From the NCBI GenBank assembly GCA_964460345.1, contig CAYWRO010000004.1, positions 1 through 64,000 on the forward strand: a stretch of 64,000 nucleotides of DNA, given 5' to 3'. This document shows, one piece after another, positions 25,637-34,433 of the stretch (position 1 is the stretch's first letter; the number at the start of each line of letters is the position of its first letter). The notes under the pieces are model-generated. The model made no database searches. It had not been told where the DNA came from and was given only the letters and a program-made list of their open reading frames with translations. The position numbers and the translations under genes are program-made. This DNA comes from CAYWRO01 sp964460345 (GTDB lineage Bacteria > Planctomycetota > Phycisphaerae > Phycisphaerales > UBA1924).

Positions 25637-26680
25637 TCACTCCGCCGCGAGCCATCGGTCCAGCCACGCGACCCCCTCGGCCTCCACGTGGCCACCGGGG
25701 TCGAACCAGATCGACAGGTGCCCCGCCCCCCACCACCGTCCCCCGATCTTCTCCCGCTTCACCTCGCGCCCGGCCGCCTCGGCCGAGGCCAGGATCCGCT
25801 CGCTGTGCGACGGCGGCACCAGCCAGTCCCAGCTCCCGTGCAGCAGCAGCAGCGGCGCCCCCTCCGCCCCACCCGCCGCCGCGGCGGCCGCGATGTCCGC
25901 CTCGTCCGGGTCGAAGCCCGCCTCCGCGCCGCCCGCGTCCACGATCCGCGTGATCTCCGCATCCGACATGTGCCAGCCCACCCACGGCAGAAAGATCCGC
26001 ACGAAGTGCGGCACGATCTCGCGCATCGAGCTGAACGGCGACACCGCCACGACCGCATCGATGCGCGGATCCTCCGCCGAGAGCATGATCGCGGTGGAAG
26101 CGCCGTAGGAGATGCCCCAGACACCAAGCTCCCCGTCAACCAGTCCCCGCGCGACGAGCGCATCGATCACCTGCGACAGGTCGCGCGCCTCCTGCACGCC
26201 GTACGTGAGGTGATCCCCCGTCGAGCAGCCGTGCCCGCGCAGATCCACGAGCACCGCCCGGTACCCCGCGCGGTTCAGATCCCGCGCCTCGGCCAGCATC
26301 CACGACATCTCCGCCCGGTAGCCGTGCAGCATCAGCACGGTCCCCTTGCACCGCGCGATCTCAGCCGGCGATTCTTCCGACTGCTCACGCTCAGCCGGCT
26401 CCGCCTCTTCGTCCGGCTCAAGCACCCACACCAGCAGCGACGCGGCCGGCGGCCCCACCTCCACGCGGAACTGCTCATCCACGCCTTGGAAGTCGCACAC
26501 CCACTCGGGCGGATCATCCCCGCGCGAGAACGACATCGCGTTCGGCGCATCCACCATGAAGTGCTGAATCACCGGCGCACAGCCGGAGCCGAGCGCCGCC
26601 GCACACATCAATCCCGCCATCACCACAGCCGCGGCGACCCCCCGGCCGCGCCCATCATCCCGCACCGGTTCCGTCCGCAT
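25637..26680 (-). CDS. Alpha/beta-hydrolase lipoprotein
   Basis: The 347-residue product has a lipoprotein signal peptide with lipobox GSGC at about residue 34. The hydrolase fold is clear: VLMLHGYRAEMSW (oxyanion region), LVDLRGHGCSTG, nucleophile elbow GVWGISYGAST, acid in HGSWDWLVPP and histidine in GAGHLSIWF. An Ala/Gly-rich loop (DIAAAAAAGGAEGA) is inserted before the acid strand. The substrate is unknown; the family holds esterases and peptidases. It lies next to the aconitase-like gene on the same strand, 85 bp apart. Confidence 0.87.
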   Translation of the reverse strand: MRTEPVRDDGRGRGVAAAVVMAGLMCAAALGSGCAPVIQHFMVDAPNAMSFSRGDDPPEWVCDFQGVDEQFRVEVGPPAASLLVWVLEPDEEAEPAEREQSEESPAEIARCKGTVLMLHGYRAEMSWMLAEARDLNRAGYRAVLVDLRGHGCSTGDHLTYGVQEARDLSQVIDALVARGLVDGELGVWGISYGASTAIMLSAEDPRIDAVVAVSPFSSMREIVPHFVRIFLPWVGWHMSDAEITRIVDAGGAEAGFDPDEADIAAAAAAGGAEGAPLLLLHGSWDWLVPPSHSERILASAEAAGREVKREKIGGRWWGAGHLSIWFDPGGHVEAEGVAWLDRWLAAE

Positions 26681-26732
26681 GTGCGTCCTTCAAGAAACCC
26701 CACGCTCCCGCCGCGCTCATTCCCCCCTTTCT

Positions 26733-26764
26733 GAATCTGCGCCAATCTGCGAAAATCTGCGGAT
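26733..26764. repeat. 10-bp short tandem repeat, copy 2
   Basis: Three units of NAATCTGCGN are followed by AT. It abuts the stop codon of the aconitase-family gene on the minus strand, as copy 1 sits just after a bactofilin stop. Confidence 0.7.
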
Positions 26765-28828
26765 TCAACTCTTCACAGCCAGCCGCGCCCGCGCCATCGC
26801 CTCCGCCCCGCCCGCCACGACCAGCGCCTGCGCCACGGGGGACAACGGTGTGAAGCCGAACCTCTTGCCGCCGCCCCCTCCAATCGTGATCTGCCCCGCG
26901 GCGTAGTCCACTTCGATCGACCCGGCATCGATCGTCGGCTCCATCTTCGTGCCTTCGTGCCTCCGTGCCTGCGTGCCTTTCAAGTAATCCACCAGCGCCG
27001 GACACTCGATGCAGATGAAGCCGTTGTTAAAGGCGTTCCGCTTGTACGTCTCGGAGAAGCTCGCCGCGATCACGCAGCGGATGCCGCGGTGCTTCAGCGC
27101 CGTCGCCGCCTGCTCGCGGCTGGAGCCCGTGCCGAAGTTCGCGCCGGAGACGATGACGTCCCCTTCGCGGGCGATCTCCTTCACACGCGGGTCGTAGTTC
27201 TCGAAGATGACGGCGGCCATCTGCGCCGGCGTCATGTCGTCCTTGTACGTCCACTTGCCCGCGCAGATCCCGTCCGTATTCAGATTGTCCGCGGGCATGA
27301 AGAGAATGCGGCCGCTCACCCGCTCCGGAAAGCCGTCAATGATGGTGGCGCCGCCCTCGGAGCCCTCTTCATTTGCTGCTTTGCTGCTTTGCTGCTTTGC
27401 TGCTTTCCCCACCGGCGCCGCCGCTTCGTACCGCTCCGGCGCGCAAATCTTCCCCGCCACCGCGCTCGCCGCGACCACGCCCGGCGACCCGAGATACACC
27501 TCGGCGTCGCGGCTGCCCATCCGCCCCTTGAAGTTCCGGTTCGTCGCGCTGATCGCCGTCTCCCCCTCCTTCACCGTCCCCACGCCCAGCCCGATGCACG
27601 GCCCGCAGCCGGAGGGAAGCGGAATCGCCCCCGCCTCCACCAGCGCGTTCCAGTAGCCAAGCTCCTCCGCCCGCTTCTGCACATCCGCGCTCGCCGCGGC
27701 GACGTAGAACTCGACGCCGGGGGCGACCTTCTTCCCCGCCACGATCGAGGCCGCCTCAGCAAGGTCCTCCAGCCGCGCGTTCACGCACGAGAGCAGGTAC
27801 GCCTTCTGGATCGGCACCCCCGCGCCGCCATTCCGCGCTTCCATCTCGGGCAGCGACGTCATCACCTTCACGTGGTTCGGCCCGGAGACGTGCGGAATGA
27901 CCGTGGAAAGGTCCAGCTCCAACTCAACCGCGTACCGCGCCCCCTCATCCGCCGCGTATTCGCCGCGCTCCTCCCACCACCGCTCCACATCCTCGCGCGT
28001 ATAGCCGCCGAGCGAGCCCTCGCGCCGAATCCCCGGCCGTCTCCGTGCTGCAAAATAGGCCGCCCGCCCCAGCAGGTACTCCCGCAGCACCTCGTCAAAC
28101 GGAAACACCCCGGCCAGCGCCCCCCACTCCGTCGTCATGTTCGCGATGCTCATCCGCTGGTCCATGGAGAGCCCCCCGACGCCCTCGCCGACGAACTCCA
28201 CGGCGCAGTTGAGCACCTCGTCGCTATTGAAGACCCCGCACAGCGCGATGATCACGTCCTTCCCCACCACGCCCTTGCGCAGCCGCCCCTTCAGCACGCA
28301 CCGCGCCACCGCCGGAACCTGCCACCACGTCTCGCCCGTCGCCCAGATGCACGCCGCATCCGTCCGCACCACCGGCGTCCCCAGGCACGCCACCGCCCCG
28401 TACAGGTTCGAGTGCGAGTCGGACCCCACCACCATCGACCCCGGCACCGCGTACCCCTGCTCCACCATCACCTGGTGGCTGATCCCCGTCCCCGCCGGGT
28501 AGAAGTCCACGCCGTGCTCCGCCGCGAACTTCTCGATCTTCGCGTACTTGCCGAGGTTCTCCGGCGTCGTGTTCTGGATGTCGTGGTCGATCGCGAAGAC
28601 CGGCTGGCGCGGATCGCGGATCGCACCGACCTCGCCGACGATCTCGCGAAACTTCGGAATCACAGCCCCCGTGTTGTCATGCGTCATCACGTGCTTCGGC
28701 CGGATCTGCACGATGTCCCCCTGCCGCGCCGCCTGGCCCAGGCTCAGCCCGACGGCGTACCGCGTCGCGATCTTCTCAACGAGCGTCAGGGAACGCCGGT
28801 CGCCAACCGCCTCTTTTCGTGATGTCAT
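26765..28828 (-). CDS. Single-chain aconitase / isopropylmalate-dehydratase family protein
   Basis: The 687-residue product fuses the large (LeuC-like) and small (LeuD-like) parts. Cluster cysteines are in LLSCVNARLED and PSGCGPCIGLG. The active-site stretch VVGSDSHSNLYGA is present, and the swivel domain has GANFGTGSSREQA (usual GSSREHA). It hydrates or dehydrates a tricarboxylate. With prpD, prpB and prpC next door, 2-methyl-cis-aconitate is a likely substrate besides citrate. The ATG lacks a Shine-Dalgarno; TACCGT ends 5 nt before it. Two linkers are encoded by 8-bp tandem repeats (27372-27406 and 26945-26979). The frame stays open to 30343, but that part is the shadow of prpD. Confidence 0.87.
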   Translation of the reverse strand: MTSRKEAVGDRRSLTLVEKIATRYAVGLSLGQAARQGDIVQIRPKHVMTHDNTGAVIPKFREIVGEVGAIRDPRQPVFAIDHDIQNTTPENLGKYAKIEKFAAEHGVDFYPAGTGISHQVMVEQGYAVPGSMVVGSDSHSNLYGAVACLGTPVVRTDAACIWATGETWWQVPAVARCVLKGRLRKGVVGKDVIIALCGVFNSDEVLNCAVEFVGEGVGGLSMDQRMSIANMTTEWGALAGVFPFDEVLREYLLGRAAYFAARRRPGIRREGSLGGYTREDVERWWEERGEYAADEGARYAVELELDLSTVIPHVSGPNHVKVMTSLPEMEARNGGAGVPIQKAYLLSCVNARLEDLAEAASIVAGKKVAPGVEFYVAAASADVQKRAEELGYWNALVEAGAIPLPSGCGPCIGLGVGTVKEGETAISATNRNFKGRMGSRDAEVYLGSPGVVAASAVAGKICAPERYEAAAPVGKAAKQQSSKAANEEGSEGGATIIDGFPERVSGRILFMPADNLNTDGICAGKWTYKDDMTPAQMAAVIFENYDPRVKEIAREGDVIVSGANFGTGSSREQAATALKHRGIRCVIAASFSETYKRNAFNNGFICIECPALVDYLKGTQARRHEGTKMEPTIDAGSIEVDYAAGQITIGGGGGKRFGFTPLSPVAQALVVAGGAEAMARARLAVKS
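26945..26979. repeat. 8-bp tandem repeat inside the aconitase-family gene (C-terminal part)
   Basis: Four units of CTNCGTGC (45-52, 53-60, 61-68, 69-76 of the 26900s) encode the basic linker GTQARRHEGTK. The unit is not a multiple of three. Confidence 0.85.
27372..27406. repeat. 8-bp tandem repeat inside the aconitase-family gene (interdomain linker)
   Basis: Four perfect TTTGCTGC units plus TTT encode KAAKQQSSKAAN, between the large and swivel domains. The unit length of 8 means gain or loss of one unit shifts the frame. Confidence 0.9.
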
Positions 28829-28909
28829 GCGAAACGGTAGGCCGGGCCAGCATGCCGTCCGCTCGCAGCCGCGTACCCTTCCGCCCGATCTGCACGGAAG
28901 GAGACCACC

Positions 28910-30526
28910 ATGACCACTGCCATCACCCTCCCCCGCGACACCAACCAGGCCCTCGGCCTCGCCAACTTCGCCATCGGCTTCATGTCCGACGACCCGGCCC
29001 GCCGCGGCGAGCCGGATGCCGCCGTCATTGACCGGCTCAACCTCTTCCACACCGACGCCACGCTCTGCGGCTTGTCGGCCATCGCCGCCGGCACGAACGC
29101 CCCCAACGTCCTCCGCCGCGAAGCCCTCCAGTACGCCGTCCCGCCCGGCGACCACGGGCCGGGCCTGGGCCGCTCGAAGCACCACGGCGCGACCCTGTTC
29201 GGGTGCCCGACCCGCGTGAAGGCGGAAAAAGCCATCGTCGCCAACTGCGCCGCGGTCCGCGAGTGGGACGCCAACGGCACCAACTTCGGCTACAGCGAAA
29301 CGCGCGAAGACCACCGCGCCGGCGAGTTCGGCCACAACGACTTCTACGCCGTCGCGCTCGCCGCCGCCCAGATGCTCGGGGCCGACGGCGAGACCGCCCT
29401 CCGCGGCATGCTCCTGCTTGACGAGATCCGCGGGCGCCTGGCCGAGGTCTTCTCGCTGAAGTCCTACAAGATCGACCACGTCCTTCACGGCGGCATCGCG
29501 TCCGCGGCGACCTTCGGCGCCATGGTCGGCGCGACCGCCGAGCAGATCGAAAGCGCCATCGGCATGCTCGTCGCGCACTACGTCCCCTTCCGCGCCATTC
29601 GGGCGGGCAAGCAGCTCTCCGACTCCAAGGGTTCCAGCGCCGCGATCACCACAGAAGCCGCCATTCTCTCCGTGAAGCGCTCCATGGCCGGCTTCCTCGG
29701 CCCGCGCGATATCTTCCGCAATCCAGAAGCGATTTTCCGCCTCTTTGAGGGCCCGGGACAGATGCTCCAGCCCGTCGGCGCTGCCGGCGTCAACACGGCC
29801 AAGGCCGACGCGTCCCCCTTCGACCTGGTCCTGACGCGCGCGGGGAGCGACTTTGCCATCATGGGCATGCATTTCAAACTGGCCCTGTACGAGCACCAGT
29901 CCGCGGGCGCGGTGCAGGCGATGGTGGACCTGCTCACGAAGCAGCCGCGGCTGCTGGAGGACGCCCAGGGCGGCCGCATCAAGTCGATCGAGATCGTCGC
30001 TTACGAGCCCGCCTTCGGCATCATCGGTGACCCCGCCAAGCGCGACCCCAAGACGCGCCAGAGCGCCGACCACTCCATGGTCTACATCATCGCCACGCTC
30101 CTGCGCAAGGCGCTGGAGCGAAAGACCGGCGACTGGAAGACGATCATGCTCGAGCCGGTCGACTACGCCCCGGACGCCCTGCACAACCCCCTCACGCGCA
30201 AGCTCATGGAGCGCATCAGCTTCAAGCACGGCGGCCCCGAGTACGACCGCCGCTACCCGGACGGCATCCCCACCAGCGTGGTCATCACCGACGACGCCGA
30301 CGCGAAGCACGACAGCGGGCTCGTCATGTACCCCGCCGGACACGCCCGCAACACGACCGCCGACCTCCGCGGGCTACTGGACCACAAGTTCACGCTGCTG
30401 GGACGGATGATTTCGGACAACCCTGAATCAATCATCGCGCGCTACCGCGACCTGCACACCAAGTCCGCGGCGGAAATCCAGTCGATCAACGACTTTGACC
30501 TGCGAATTAGCGGTCAGTTTGACTAG
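28910..30526 (+). CDS. prpD: MmgE/PrpD-family 2-methylcitrate dehydratase
   Basis: The 538-residue product belongs to the MmgE/PrpD family, which dehydrates 2-methylcitrate to 2-methyl-cis-aconitate in propionate breakdown. Family blocks are visible: REWDANGTNFGYSET (near residue 120), YKIDHVLHGGIASAATFGAMVG, VPFRAIRAGKQLSDSKGSSAA, and the C-terminal YAPDALHNPLTRKLMERI with TTADLRGLLDHKF. GGAAGGAGA lies upstream of the ATG. It diverges from the aconitase-family gene (81 bp between starts), sharing a regulatory region. prpB and prpC follow on the same strand, each separated by a small membrane-protein gene. Confidence 0.9.
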   Translation: MTTAITLPRDTNQALGLANFAIGFMSDDPARRGEPDAAVIDRLNLFHTDATLCGLSAIAAGTNAPNVLRREALQYAVPPGDHGPGLGRSKHHGATLFGCPTRVKAEKAIVANCAAVREWDANGTNFGYSETREDHRAGEFGHNDFYAVALAAAQMLGADGETALRGMLLLDEIRGRLAEVFSLKSYKIDHVLHGGIASAATFGAMVGATAEQIESAIGMLVAHYVPFRAIRAGKQLSDSKGSSAAITTEAAILSVKRSMAGFLGPRDIFRNPEAIFRLFEGPGQMLQPVGAAGVNTAKADASPFDLVLTRAGSDFAIMGMHFKLALYEHQSAGAVQAMVDLLTKQPRLLEDAQGGRIKSIEIVAYEPAFGIIGDPAKRDPKTRQSADHSMVYIIATLLRKALERKTGDWKTIMLEPVDYAPDALHNPLTRKLMERISFKHGGPEYDRRYPDGIPTSVVITDDADAKHDSGLVMYPAGHARNTTADLRGLLDHKFTLLGRMISDNPESIIARYRDLHTKSAAEIQSINDFDLRISGQFD

Positions 30527-30605
30527 AGCCCAGGCGGCGGCATGACACATCAAGGAGCATCCGCGGCGGCGGCCGTGAGCAACCCACCTTGCGTTATTCC
30601 GGCGC

Positions 30606-31022
30606 TTACCAACCTGCATCTGCGGCGATCATCACCAGCACCGCCACGGCCCCGAACAGCAGGCCTACCCACGACAGGACCTGCCCTGCCAGGACCATCT
30701 GATAGATCAGGCGTGGACTTGCTGGCTCGGCGTCGAGCTGACGCCACGCGGCCGAACTGCAGATGACTCCGAGACCGCCGGCGAGCACCCCCGCCGGCGC
30801 AAACATGATGGCGCCAAGCATGCCGATGATCCCAAAGACCAGCGGCGCGATGACAACGTTCGGCGGCCTTCTGTAACGCTGCCCCTGCCAGATCGGCGCT
30901 CCGCACTCCGGGCAGACCGCTTCGACGGTCATGCCGGAGACGTCGTACCCGCAAGCCGGGCAGCGCGGCGCGCGTGTGGGCGGCTGCGAAGGAGCAGCGG
31001 GGCGTGTTGAAGTGGCGCTCAT
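30606..31022 (-). CDS. Zinc-ribbon membrane protein
   Basis: The 138-residue product has an N-terminal zinc ribbon (CPACGYDVSGM ... CPECGAP; residues ~20-45) followed by three TM helices (IAPLVFGIIGMLGAIMF; GVLAGGLGVICSSAAW; YQMVLAGQVLSWVGLLFGAVAVL). I cannot name a function. It is one of at least five such proteins in the window. The ATG has no Shine-Dalgarno, and TATGAT ends 6 nt before it. Start codons of this gene and prpB are only 36 bp apart on opposite strands. Confidence 0.8.
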   Translation of the reverse strand: MSATSTRPAAPSQPPTRAPRCPACGYDVSGMTVEAVCPECGAPIWQGQRYRRPPNVVIAPLVFGIIGMLGAIMFAPAGVLAGGLGVICSSAAWRQLDAEPASPRLIYQMVLAGQVLSWVGLLFGAVAVLVMIAADAGW

Positions 31023-31058
31023 GACCGCATCATACCGCACGCCTCGCTACCATCGGCC

Positions 31059-32018
31059 ATGCCTCCCGCCTCACCATCAACGTCGACCGCTTCGCCAACC
31101 CACCCTGGCGCCCGGCTCCGCGCCATGATGGATCGTCAGTGCGTCGCCATGCCCGGCGCGTTCAACGGCCTCTGCGCGATGGCCGTCCGCGATGCCGGGT
31201 TTGAAGCCGCATACGTGAGCGGCGCGGCGACCTCCGTCGCGGCGGGGGTCCCGGATGTGGGGCTGCTGACGCTGGATCACTTCGCCCGCACCGTCCGCGA
31301 GGTGGTCGACGGCACGCGCCCGCATGGCGGCGGCCCTGCCCTGCCCGTGATTGCCGACGCCGACACCGGCTTCGGCGAATCAGAGATGGTCCGCCGCACG
31401 GTCGTCGAATACGAGCGGGCCGGAGCAGCGGGGCTGCACCTGGAGGACCAGATCTTTCCGAAGCGGTGCGGACACCTGGAGGGCAAGAAGCTCATCCCGC
31501 TCGACCACGCGTGCGAGAAGATCGCCGCGGCGGTCAAGGCCGCACGAGATTGCTCCGGTCAGGGCGGGTTCATCATTTGCGCACGCACCGATGCCCGCTC
31601 TGTCGAGGGGCTCGAGGCCGCGGTGAAGCGCGGCCAGGCGTATGCCCAGGCGGGGGCGGACATGATCTTCCCGGAAGGGCTCACGAGTGATGAAGAGTTC
31701 CGGATGTTCGCCGAGAAAGTCCGGCCCAAGATCGGCGCTCGCCGCGAGGGGCCGTACCTGCTGGCGAACATGACGGAGTTCGGCAAGACCCCGACCATTC
31801 CCGTGCCGCGTTTTGCCGCCTTGGGGTACTCGGTGGTGATCTTCCCGGTGACAACGCTGCGCATCGCGATGGGCGCGGTGATGCGCGCCCTGGCGACACT
31901 CAAGCAGGATGGCTCGGCCCATCGCCTCCTCGATCAGATGCAGACGCGCGAGGAGTTGTACCGAATGATCGGGTACGTGCCTGGGCAGGAGTGGGCGTTC
32001 CCGGCAGATCGCGCGTAG
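31059..32018 (+). CDS. prpB: Methylisocitrate lyase
   Basis: PrpB splits 2-methylisocitrate into pyruvate and succinate, the last step of the methylcitrate cycle. The 319-residue product is an isocitrate-lyase-superfamily TIM barrel: PGAFNGLCAMAV, VIADADTGFG (metal aspartates), the catalytic-cysteine loop PKRCGHLEGKKLI, ICARTDAR and MTEFGKTP. The N-terminal ~20 residues are Ser/Thr/Pro-rich and not part of the fold. No Shine-Dalgarno; TACCAT ends 5 nt before the ATG, pointing to a leaderless message. Confidence 0.93.
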   Translation: MPPASPSTSTASPTHPGARLRAMMDRQCVAMPGAFNGLCAMAVRDAGFEAAYVSGAATSVAAGVPDVGLLTLDHFARTVREVVDGTRPHGGGPALPVIADADTGFGESEMVRRTVVEYERAGAAGLHLEDQIFPKRCGHLEGKKLIPLDHACEKIAAAVKAARDCSGQGGFIICARTDARSVEGLEAAVKRGQAYAQAGADMIFPEGLTSDEEFRMFAEKVRPKIGARREGPYLLANMTEFGKTPTIPVPRFAALGYSVVIFPVTTLRIAMGAVMRALATLKQDGSAHRLLDQMQTREELYRMIGYVPGQEWAFPADRA

Positions 32019-32055
32019 GGCCTGTGTTCCGGACGGGCGCTTCGCCGGCGTGTGT

Positions 32056-32061
32056 TATACT
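32056..32061 (+). promoter_or_regulatory. Extended -10 promoter upstream of the zinc-ribbon membrane gene
   Basis: TATACT is preceded by TG and one base, the extended -10 pattern, with no good -35. It would give a leader of about 30 nt before the ATG at 32098. Confidence 0.4.
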
Positions 32062-32097
32062 GGGCACGGTCACACTCCGATAGAGGAGGGCCGGAGC

Positions 32098-32997
32098 ATG
32101 GGCGGCGCGCATGTCCGGGCGGTTCGTTTTCCGAGCGTGGCACTTTGCCTCGTTCTGGGGTTGCTGACCACGGTGGCCCTGGCCTGGGCCGCGGCGTTGC
32201 TGGTGCCGTTGGCGCCGCTGAGCCAACAGGTTCGTGTCCAGTTGATGCCAAATGGCGGCCGGAGTTTCGGCGGACGGGGAGGTGGGTGGTTTTCACTGCC
32301 GCCCCCATCCGGGGTTGTTGCGCTCGACGGTGACCACCTGCAGCCGTGGCTGCTGCGTGTGGAGCGGCCTGGGGCGAGGCGGGTTATCTGGTTTGAGAAG
32401 GGACGGATCTACAACCGGACAACCATCGGGCCGCCCGGGGGCAGTTCGGCGGCCGTGTCGAGTTGGTCACTGGCGACCGATACGCGAGATGATCCCAACT
32501 TCCGCCGCGGCAATGTACGCCTGCCATCGAATCTGCGCCGCCGGATCGAGGGGATCCCGCAAGATGTCTGGGGCGTCATGGAGGACCAGCGTGGTTGGCC
32601 GATGCGGGCGCTGAAATGGCAGGCGGTCGCGCCGAGGTATGAGACGAACGAACGGGCCGGCCCTGAGGATGCCGACGTTTACAAGTCCAGATGGGCGATC
32701 GAGTTTCCGCCGATGGATCAGCAGCGCGGAGGCCTGGCCGAACTCCGCGCTCTCCCACTGATGCCGGTGTGGAGGGGGCTGATCATCGACACCGCGTTGT
32801 TCGCCGGGGTGTGGTGGGTCGTGCTCGTCTCGCCACGGCTCGTGCGAGCTTCGCTGCGGCGTCGATGCGGGCGGTGCCCGGCGTGTGCATACGACCTGCG
32901 GGGCGACCTGCCCGGCGGGTGTCCGGAGTGTGGCTGGGGCCGGCGTGCCGACGAGGCAGCACCCCGGAGGGTGCATCCGCCGCGGCGGAGTAGGTGA
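32098..32997 (+). CDS. Membrane protein with large extracytoplasmic domain and C-terminal zinc ribbon
   Basis: The 299-residue product has a TM helix near the N-terminus (VALCLVLGLLTTVALAWAAALLV), a ~170-residue hydrophilic domain with no family I recognise, a second TM helix (LIIDTALFAGVWWVVLV) and a C-terminal cytoplasmic zinc ribbon (CGRCPACAYDLRGDLPGGCPECGWG). The zinc ribbon matches those of the other small membrane proteins here. The ATG at 32098 follows GAGGAGGG about 11 nt upstream. It lies between prpB and prpC, on the same strand. Confidence 0.75.
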   Translation: MGGAHVRAVRFPSVALCLVLGLLTTVALAWAAALLVPLAPLSQQVRVQLMPNGGRSFGGRGGGWFSLPPPSGVVALDGDHLQPWLLRVERPGARRVIWFEKGRIYNRTTIGPPGGSSAAVSSWSLATDTRDDPNFRRGNVRLPSNLRRRIEGIPQDVWGVMEDQRGWPMRALKWQAVAPRYETNERAGPEDADVYKSRWAIEFPPMDQQRGGLAELRALPLMPVWRGLIIDTALFAGVWWVVLVSPRLVRASLRRRCGRCPACAYDLRGDLPGGCPECGWGRRADEAAPRRVHPPRRSR

Positions 32998-33167
32998 GCA
33001 GGGCACATCGCGGTCGGCCACCGAGGGCGAGGGGCCGTGCTACAGTGGAGCGGCCACGGGCTGGCTGGGAGGGGCGGGGCGCCGGCGCATTGTGAAGACT
33101 CGTCTGCGCTGGGAGGCAGATCTCGCATCGCCCAAGTGGGTGATGCTGTTGACAGGAGAGGACGACC

Positions 33168-34331
33168 ATGAGCACCTCCGCACCCGCTCGAGGACTCGAA
33201 GGCATTTCCGCCGGGCAGACGGCCATCGCTGCCGTTCAGCAGGACAAGCTCATCTACCGTGGGTACGAGATTCACGATCTGGCGCAGAACGCGACGTTCG
33301 AAGAAGTCGCGTTCCTCCTGCTCGAAGGGCACAAGCCTTCCAGTGACGAGTTGGCGCGGTTCTCGCAGGAGGTGGTCGCCGAGCGAGCTATTCCCACACA
33401 GGTGCGGGATTTTCTCAAGTCGTGCGCCGGTCCGCTGAAGGAGGGGACCGCCGTGCCGATGGATGTGCTCCGCACGGCCGTGTCGATGCTCGGCCATCTG
33501 GACCGTGACTGTCAGGATAACTCGCCAGAGGCGAACTTGCGCAAAGCCAAGCGGCTCCTGGCGAAGATCCCGACGGTGATCGGTCACATGCAGAGCGTGA
33601 TCGACGGGCGCGACATGGTGGCGCCCGAAACGGGAGGCGATCCCGCGCTGTCGCACGCGGCGAACCTGCTCTACCTGATGAGCGGCAAGAAGCCGGCCGA
33701 GGATTTCGCACGGGTGATGGACGTCTCCCTGATCCTGTATGCGGAGCACGACTTCAACGCATCAACGTTTACCGGGCGCGTGATTGCGGCAACGCTCTCG
33801 GACATGCATGGCGCCATGACCGGCGCCATCGCGGCGTTGAAGGGGCCGCTGCATGGCGGCGCCAACGAAGCAGCCATGGACATGCTCCGCGAGATCATGT
33901 CCGATCTGGGGGACAACCCGGACTTCGGTGCGGTGCAGAGTTGGATGCACAAGGCCTTTGCCGAAAAGCGCAAGCTCATGGGGTTCGGCCACCGTGTTTA
34001 CAAGCACGGCGACCATCGCGCCGGCATCCTCAACGGCCTCGGCCGGAAGATCGCTGAGCAGCAGGGGCCGGAGAGCGTCAAGTGGTTCGACCTGGGCGAC
34101 AAGGTCGAGCAGATCATGCGCGACGAAAAGGGCATCTTCCCGAATGTCGATTTCCCGTGCGGCATGACCTACTACGTGATGGGAATCCCCGTCCCGCAGT
34201 ACACCCCGATTTTCGTTGCAAGTCGCATCACCGGTTGGGCGGCCCACATCATGGAGCAGCATGCAAACAACCGGCTGATCCGACCGGTGGCCGATTACAC
34301 CGGAGAGCCGCTGCGGAAGTGGAACGGGTAA
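33168..34331 (+). CDS. prpC: Citrate / 2-methylcitrate synthase
   Basis: The 387-residue product is a type II-like citrate synthase. Catalytic regions are visible: the histidine in GPLHGGANEA, the second in GFGHRVYKHGDHRA and the aspartate near NVDFPCGMTYYVMGIP. The N-terminus (GLEGISAGQTAIAAVQQDKLIYRGYEI) is typical of the PrpC/GltA group that also accepts propionyl-CoA. With prpD and prpB on the same strand it most likely makes 2-methylcitrate, though it may also serve the TCA cycle. AGGAGAGGA precedes the ATG. Confidence 0.9.
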   Translation: MSTSAPARGLEGISAGQTAIAAVQQDKLIYRGYEIHDLAQNATFEEVAFLLLEGHKPSSDELARFSQEVVAERAIPTQVRDFLKSCAGPLKEGTAVPMDVLRTAVSMLGHLDRDCQDNSPEANLRKAKRLLAKIPTVIGHMQSVIDGRDMVAPETGGDPALSHAANLLYLMSGKKPAEDFARVMDVSLILYAEHDFNASTFTGRVIAATLSDMHGAMTGAIAALKGPLHGGANEAAMDMLREIMSDLGDNPDFGAVQSWMHKAFAEKRKLMGFGHRVYKHGDHRAGILNGLGRKIAEQQGPESVKWFDLGDKVEQIMRDEKGIFPNVDFPCGMTYYVMGIPVPQYTPIFVASRITGWAAHIMEQHANNRLIRPVADYTGEPLRKWNG

Positions 34332-34433
34332 GCGAGCGCCGGCCGGGCCAAGTCCAGACTGCCCCTCGAACCATGAGGCGGACCGCATCCTGCTTGCGCG
34401 GCGCCGCGTATCGTCGGTGCGGAGGGCCGCCGG

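Noticed and set aside
25193..26734. 513-residue plus-strand frame across the N gap
   Set aside because: It crosses undetermined bases, reads through the minisatellite and is antisense to the hydrolase gene.
28829..30343. Upstream extension of the aconitase-family frame, giving a 1192-residue protein
   Set aside because: It is antisense to prpD, has no recognisable domains, and the family N-terminus begins at 28828. High GC keeps shadow frames open.
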